Positions 55,861-64,000 of a DNA stretch of 64,000 nt are shown one piece after another. Under the pieces are notes generated by a model. That model was given only the letters and a program-made list of their open reading frames with translations, searched no databases and had not been told where the DNA came from. Each line of letters starts with the position of its first letter. The first letter of the stretch is position 1. The stretch spans positions 2,274,001 to 2,338,000 of the forward strand of contig JALJCS010000007.1 of assembly GCA_023055355.1 (NCBI GenBank), in the 5' to 3' direction. Made by a program: the position numbers and the translations under genes. The stretch is from Agelaius tricolor (taxonomy: Eukaryota > Chordata > Aves > Passeriformes > Icteridae).

Positions 55861-56549
55861 TAAAACCCCCTCTGATTCCGAGCCGGAGCTGCCGGAGCCG
55901 GAGCCGCCTCCCGGTGCCCGGAGGGGTCCGGCGGGCACAGCCTCGCCCTGCCCGGGATCCCGCTCCTCCTGCCGGGCCCGGGGGGACAGACACCGGTCCG
56001 AACACCGGGAAAAGCAGGAGAGAGGCTCATCCCGCCCGTGTCTGCTGCGGCAGAGTGCCAGAAAAGCGGAGGCTGAGCCTGGGACTGGCCAGACACCGTC
56101 CCGCAGGGGCTCTGGGCTCTGCCGCTGAGCCCAGACCCGGCTCTCCCGGTTCCCCGCTGCCGGAACTCCCTCGGATCGCTGGATCCGGGTGATCCCCGAG
56201 CCTCTGGCAGGGCAAAGGAGCCGCGCTGGGGCTGGGCCATCCCCCTGGGTGTTCCCAGCGTTTGCGGGGAGGATGCTCCAGCCGCCCGCTGGCTGGGAAT
56301 TCTCTCTCGGGCCGGGTAATTCCTGCTGCGAGGGGACATATGGAAATGTCCCCTTCCAAAGCGCCCCGTGCGGGACACCCGGCAGCGTCCCCAGGCAGGG
56401 ATCGCCTCCCATCCCCGCCAAGGAGCGGTGCAGAAAGGCTCGCTGTGGATCCGCAGGGATTTTGGCCTCGCTCCAGGCCAGGGAGTGAATTTGGGAGTTA
56501 TTTCCCGGCCGGGCAGGAGCAGCCAGGCCCAGCCTATGGCATCCATACA

Positions 56550-56830
56550 TTTACAGGAACGCGCGTTCGCAAATGGCTCGGAAGAGAAGTTAATGGGCGT
56601 TAGCCCCTTATTCGAATGTAAGGTTTTATTCGTTTCGTTTTCACCTTTAAAGCGATCTGCTGGCGGATTAAATGATAAAATCGCCGGCTTTAAAATAAGC
56701 TCAGACGAATGCCAGGCTGATCCACCGAACGTGTTTACGTTTGATGCGCGTTCGCGATTCCGACTCCAATTTAAAATTCCTGAGGGAGCGAATCTGAGTA
56801 AGTGACATTTTTTTATTCCGGGCTAGGAAA
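56550..56830. promoter_or_regulatory. Candidate CpG-retaining regulatory block, intron 1
   Basis: About 45-50% GC yet unusually full of CpG: AACGCGCGTTCGC (56,559-56,571), TTATTCGTTTCGTTTTC (56,627-56,643), GCGCGTTCGCGATTCCG (56,746-56,762). CpG kept at this density in AT-balanced DNA implies germline hypomethylation and probably selective constraint. The palindrome-like GCGCGTTCGC recurs twice. Function is unproven. Confidence 0.4.
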
Positions 56831-58140
56831 GAACCTCAAAACCCGTGCAGATTTTGGGATGCTGAGAAAGGACAGGACGGAGCGAATTGTCTCGCACGGG
56901 TGGGGCAGAGACGCCGCTCGTTCTTGAAGGGTTTCGTGAGAGCTCAGGGAATAAATCTGCTCCGTCTTTGGGAACGGAACTGCTCAGAGCAGTTTTTACA
57001 CCTCTCTTTGTAGGTTTGCAGTCTCATATTTCGAAATTTGTAATGAGTAAATCGAAATAAGGGCAAACCCCGCATTTGTTGCCGTCTCGGGAAAGAAGCT
57101 GCAGGAAAACTCCGCCATTCCCAAACTTTCTCTCCCGAGAAACAAAAAAGCCTTTCAGCAGAAAGGACATTTTTGCCGTATCTCTGGAAATCTAGGAGGC
57201 TTTCCCAAACGGAGAATTGGGGAAAGGCGGAGAAAAGCGCGAATTTTCGTTTGGCTCTCCCGAACAATTTTCCCAGCGCTTCTTTCAGAGCGGGGAAGGC
57301 GTTCTTCCCTTCCCCAGGGGAAAACGAGGGCAATTCCCGGGATTTGGGGAGACGGACACGGGGTGCAGATGCAGACCCCTCTTTTTGGGTGCTGCTGCTG
57401 CTGCCTCGGGACGGCGAAAAGGAGGGGTCAGGGCCGGCTCAGGTGCCCGGTGTCCCCTGCCTGGCATGGGAAGATCCTCAGCGCTTTCCCGGCGGGAAAG
57501 GAATCACAACTCGGGGAAAGCACCGCGTTCCTCCAGGTAGATCCTGCCCACCCCAAGGGATGCCCCAAGAATGGAGAGAAATCCCCCCATCATTCCCAGG
57601 CCGGGTTTAAGTGCCCAGAGCACGAACGGATCCGGAATCACGGGGCTGCAGCTCAGGGCAGGAATTTCTGCCAGTTTTCCCTCCCGCTCCGGAGGCACAG
57701 CCGGCAGAAAGGAGATTTCTTTGGAAAGCCTCTGGGCGGCCAGAGGGCACCGGGGGAAGACGCGGGGCTCGGTTTCATAGCGGGGCATTCGCGAAACGGG
57801 CCGGAATTCCAGGCTGGCAGCACCGAATCATCCAGGGCTAGGGGCCAAAAAAACCTTTTTTGGGTTTTGAGGCCTCCCCGAAGCCCAGGGTTGTTGTTTT
57901 GCTCCAAAACCGAGGCACCAAACGGATGCGGTCGCGTCCTTCCCTTCCCCTCCATCCCTTGGGGACAGTGACCCCTCTGTCACCGGGTGGCGGCCTCGGT
58001 TCCTCGGGGAGCTCCTGAAAGGTTCCTTGGGGAGCTCTGAAAGGCTCCTTTTTACCCTGGAAGCCAAAATCAACCAACCAACCTCAGCCCCACTGCCCCT
58101 CCTGGCCCCAAGGCAGCTCCGTCAGGAACCGTCCCCTGCC
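56831..58140. other. CpG-rich intron 1 segment, no exon seen
   Basis: GC-rich unique DNA with many CpGs and overlapping open frames on both strands. None has splice-supported coding structure or a recognisable domain. Confidence 0.45.
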
Positions 58141-58144
58141 CCGA

Positions 58145-59350
<1,206 letters not shown>

Positions 59351-59395
59351 GTAGGGCACATGGACACCCCGGGGGTGAGCGGCTGCCTCTCCTTT

Positions 59396-59434
59396 TCCTC
59401 CTCCTCCTCCTCCTCCTCCTCCTCCTCCTCCTCT
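59396..59434. repeat. (CTC)n tract just after the exon 2 donor
   Basis: Thirteen uninterrupted TCC/CTC triplets beginning about 46 bases into intron 2. The sense strand is pyrimidine-rich, so it could bind polypyrimidine-tract proteins near the donor. Confidence 0.95.
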
Positions 59435-59814
59435 CGCACCACCACAGCGGCCTGGCTGAAGCCTTCATCTCGTCGGGCTGGGAGAGCAGAAAACCAGAGG
59501 CACCAACCACTTAAATTCCAAATATTTCACGATTTTTCGCCTTTGGTATCGGCCGAAGCAAGGGGCGCTTGTCCTCTCTGTGCAGGCCCAGCCCGAAAAG
59601 CGGCGGGGATGTCCCCAGGGAGCCCCCGGGGGAGGGGACAGGCGCTCCCCGGCGGTGGCACCGGGAAGGGGACAACACCTGCATTGGATCTCCTGGGACT
59701 TTAGCGCCTGAACGTCCCGCTGTTCACAGCCCCGGTGATCTGCTCTGGAATTCCTCTGAGTTCTGAATTTAGGAAGTCGCAGCCGGGGCGGGGGTGCCAG
59801 CAGGAGGGATAAAA

Positions 59815-60172
59815 AGAAAATTAAAAATTGACTTTAACTATAAATATAAATATATATATTTTTATATTTATATTTTATATATTTATATTTTATATATTTA
59901 TATTTATATTTTTAAGTTTTAAATCCAATTTTTTACTTTTATTTATATATTTATGTATATTTGTATATATATAATATTATAATATATAATATATAATATA
60001 TAATATATATAATTTTTATATATTATATATGATAATATATATAATATATAATGTATATAATATTATTTATTCATTTATTTATTCTAATTTGAATTTGAAT
60101 TTGAATTTGAATTTGAATTTTATTTCTAAATTTGTATTTTTATATATTTTATTTGTATCTATTTTAAAATAT

Positions 60173-60203
<31 letters not shown>

Positions 60204-60212
60204 TATATTTAT
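59815..60212. repeat. AT-rich block: TATATTTA, (TTTGAA)n, (TTTA)n
   Basis: TATATTTA-type sequence (59,835-60,060), six TTTGAA units (60,086-60,120) and about nine TTTA tetramers (60,169-60,204). Confidence 0.92.
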
Positions 60213-60538
60213 ACGTGAACCAAATACGACACAGGTTTTCTCCCCCCGATTTTTAAGAGCCACCAAACCGGAATCGTTTATTGGGCGGGTTGTTGTGGGA
60301 GGTGAATCCCTGCTCACAGAGCCGGAGCTGTTTTCACTCTTTCGCTCGGCCGGGGATAAAAACCCGGCAGAAAATCCCTGTCCCGGCCGCGGTGCCGCAG
60401 CTCCGACCTTGGGAATGACGAGCGCCGTTCTTCACCTCCCCTGCGGGGAAAAACGAGATTTTTGGGAGGTGCTGACAACAGCCAGGCGATGGCAGAGCTC
60501 AAAGTGATCTCCTGGGGAGGCATTTCCAGCCTTGGAAT

Positions 60539-60615
60539 ATTTTATTTTATTTTATTTTATTTTATTTTATTTTATTTTATTTTATTTTATTTTATTTTAT
60601 TTTATTTTATTTTAT
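60539..60615. repeat. (TTTTA)15 pentamer array
   Basis: About fifteen perfect TTTTA units, intron 2. Confidence 0.97.
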
Positions 60616-60629
60616 GTAGCTGCTGCCCC

Positions 60630-61410
60630 CTCTCAGCTGTTTCAGTCACGAGCCCACCTGGAAATGCTGATCTAGTTGTGTATAATAACCTGCTTGATAA
60701 TTTAATTGAGGTATTAAAGTGCAGACCCAGTTGTATAAATCATTGCTGTTGCTCCTCCTCCTGGCTGTTCCCTGTTTTGTCTGGCATTAATTGAATTTAT
60801 AACAAATTAAATGCTGACCACCTGCAACTCTCATTTTACAGTTCAGTTATTTCTGAATGACGAATGCTGAAGGTTTTAATAAACCCACATTTACTGCAAA
60901 CTTTTTTTTTTTTCTAAGGGTTCTTAGACTGAAATTTTCCATGTGAATTTTCAGCTTCAGTGTGCTTCCCTGTACATGAAATTTTGGGGTGTGCTGCAGT
61001 AACAGCAGCATTGAGCCAAGTTAATAAATGATAAATTAATAAACAATTATTAATTAAGGGTAAAGCAATTGCAAGACAACAGTGTTCAAAGCAAAATTGC
61101 GTCTAAAACTGCAATAAATTATTTCCCATTATAATATTGCCACAAAATTTAATTTATGCTTAAATTGGCAAAGAGTAATCTGGTTCCAGTTATATGCTGT
61201 AGAGCCATTAGCAGGCCAGAGAATAATTTGGAATATTTTCTTATTGGGGTGGCACTAGAGGAGCATGAAGTAGACAGGATTTTATTGCTTCTCTTCCAGT
61301 TCAGTGCCTTTAAATGGATTAAAACAGGTGGTTGTTCTACTTATGTCCTGCAAAAATTATTTTTCTCTTCCAAATACATTTTCCAGTGATATTCACACGT
61401 GGGAATATTC
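60630..61410. promoter_or_regulatory. Candidate conserved non-coding element, intron 2
   Basis: Unique AT-rich sequence with many homeobox-type cores: CTTGATAATTTAATTGAGG (60,692-60,710), GGCATTAATTGAATTTATAA (60,783-60,802), AAATTTAATTTATGC (61,145-61,159). A T12 run at 60,902-60,913 and a TTAATAAATG patch at 61,020-61,060 interrupt it. Called on texture and position only. Confidence 0.35.
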
Positions 61411-62850
61411 CCTGACAGTCACCTGTTGGTCAAAGCTTTCTGTGCTGGGTAGAGATAATGCAGATTTTTTGTCATCAGTTACTTTTGAAAAAAATGCCTG
61501 AAATTGGGCACTGAGAAATCAAGGGCCCCCCAAACTGAGGGGTTTTGTATCCAAATCATGGCCAGTTCTGGCTGAGCTTTACTACATTATTTATTTTTTT
61601 TTTCTCTTATAAATAATACCTGACCAAACCAAACTTGAGTTTTTACTTTCAATTGCCTCCCAGCCAATTTTCTGTCAAGGAGAATTTGTAGGGTTCGGCC
61701 TCAAGTTTGAGCTGGTTGAGGTTTGCAGACTGCAAGGATAAAACTTCATCACACTCAAAGAAGGATATTTGTGCTTATTAATTTTGGATGCTGGCAGGGG
61801 ATGAGGCTGCTCAGCTTGATTGGGGTTTTTTATGTCAGAAAATCTCTAAATTGAAGGGAGAGATCATTTATACACAGCCAGCCTTGAATTCTTTAATTTT
61901 TTTTTTGGCAGGTGAATTCCCTTTGAGGTTGAAAGAGAGATATTTGTGCTCATTAATTTGACTTTTTCTGCTTTCCTTTTGGAAGTTGACGCTGTGGTAG
62001 AGCAGAGAGCTCTTTGCTCAGAAAGCATCCTCGAAAACGCAGCCCAATCTCAGCATTGCTGGTGCTGCCATGGAATGCATTGCAAATGGCTGGGTCTGCC
62101 AATTGTGCCATAAAAAACGGCTCAGGCAGGGCCTGGCTTCCCCTGAGCACCACAGAGCCCAGGATTTGGGCTGAGCACTAAAAAAAAGCAGCAAAACATT
62201 CCCTGAAAAGCAGCAAAACATTCCCTGAAATGGCAGCAGCAGCAAAGCTGCAGATGCAGGGGCCGAGGTGCATTTCACACTGACCCTGGGTTTAAAGGAA
62301 CAAAATCAGATAAAAGGATAGAAACCCATAAAAACCCATAAAAACCACTTCCAAACCCCTGCTCCTCTTAGAAAAAGCCATTTTGGGAATAAGCAGCCAC
62401 CATAAATACTTTTTTTTTTACCTGTTAATTTTTAAAAATGTGAGCAGGAAACATTCTTAGTGCTGTTTGCTCACTCTGTTCTGGTACAGGTTTAGTTGTT
62501 TCAAACCATTTAATTCATGTTCAAATTCCTTTCAATCTTGCTTTGCTTGATATATAATAATAAATAATAATATAGTAAATCAACTTCCCTCCACAAGGGC
62601 CCTGTTTGCCACTCATTTTTTCAGCCTGGGTTTCTCTCACCCTGAATTTTTAATCCTGAAGGATTCAGGATTTTACCTGCTCAAATCCATCCATTTCATC
62701 AGTGCCATTATCCCAAAGCACTGAGCATTCCCATCCACCCATCCTGGAGCAGAAATTCCCTGTCTTGTACTTTTTGCTCCCAAAATTTTCCATTTTTTGC
62801 CCAGAAATTGTTCTTTTGGAGGAATATCCATCCACCAGATCTTGTAGGTC
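61411..62850. other. Intron 2 unique sequence, no feature seen
   Basis: Mostly unique sequence. Contains two direct copies of AGCAGCAAAACATTCCCTGA (62,187-62,228). No exon, transposon end or RNA gene was recognised. Confidence 0.4.
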
Positions 62851-62854
62851 TTGG

Positions 62855-64000
<1,146 letters not shown>

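Overview
This is a vertebrate, almost certainly avian (probably songbird), nuclear window. Three things point there: abundant CR1-type LINE 3' ends, several solo retroviral LTR types of the kind common in passerine genomes (family names not assigned because no library search was possible), and one unmistakable conserved vertebrate gene. The only protein-coding gene I can support is the 5' part of SIM2 (single-minded 2, bHLH-PAS transcription factor) on the + strand. Its coding exons lie at 50,865-51,039, 59,268-59,350 and 63,112-63,201. They join in frame through GT-AG introns to give residues 1-116: the bHLH domain and the start of PAS-A. The rest of the gene lies beyond base 64,000.

Layout. 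1-45 kb is a gene-poor upstream flank with no exon I can recognise. It holds scattered CR1 fragments, solo LTRs, long AT-rich simple repeats, a CR1-derived ~200-bp satellite (18.4-20.2 kb), two polypurine/polypyrimidine tracts (21.8-22.1 and 43.6-44.1 kb) and a ~36-bp minisatellite (41.9-42.9 kb). Between them are stretches of unique, AT-rich sequence that look like candidate conserved regulatory elements. About 45-59.8 kb is a broad CpG-rich domain without recognisable CR1 or LTR insertions, centred on SIM2 exon 1. This is the usual look of an unmethylated domain over a developmental regulator. The promoter, a leader with two upstream ORFs, exon 1 and an intron 1 with several regulatory-looking blocks all lie here. 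59.8-64 kb contains intron 2, exon 3 and the start of intron 3, with AT-rich simple repeats and a small tandem array at the window edge.

How it works together: the coding content is the DNA-binding and first dimerisation part of one transcription factor. Everything else that may matter for function is probably cis-regulation of SIM2 (upstream and intronic candidate enhancers, uORFs) plus repeat biology. I found no multi-gene system, CRISPR array, tRNA or rRNA gene, and no LTR element with gag or pol. The most unusual items are the CR1-derived satellite with its inverted CR1 block, the repeat tracts crowding both sides of SIM2 exon 2, the paired uORFs, and an LTR family whose internal GAA/GGAGAA tract differs in length between copies.
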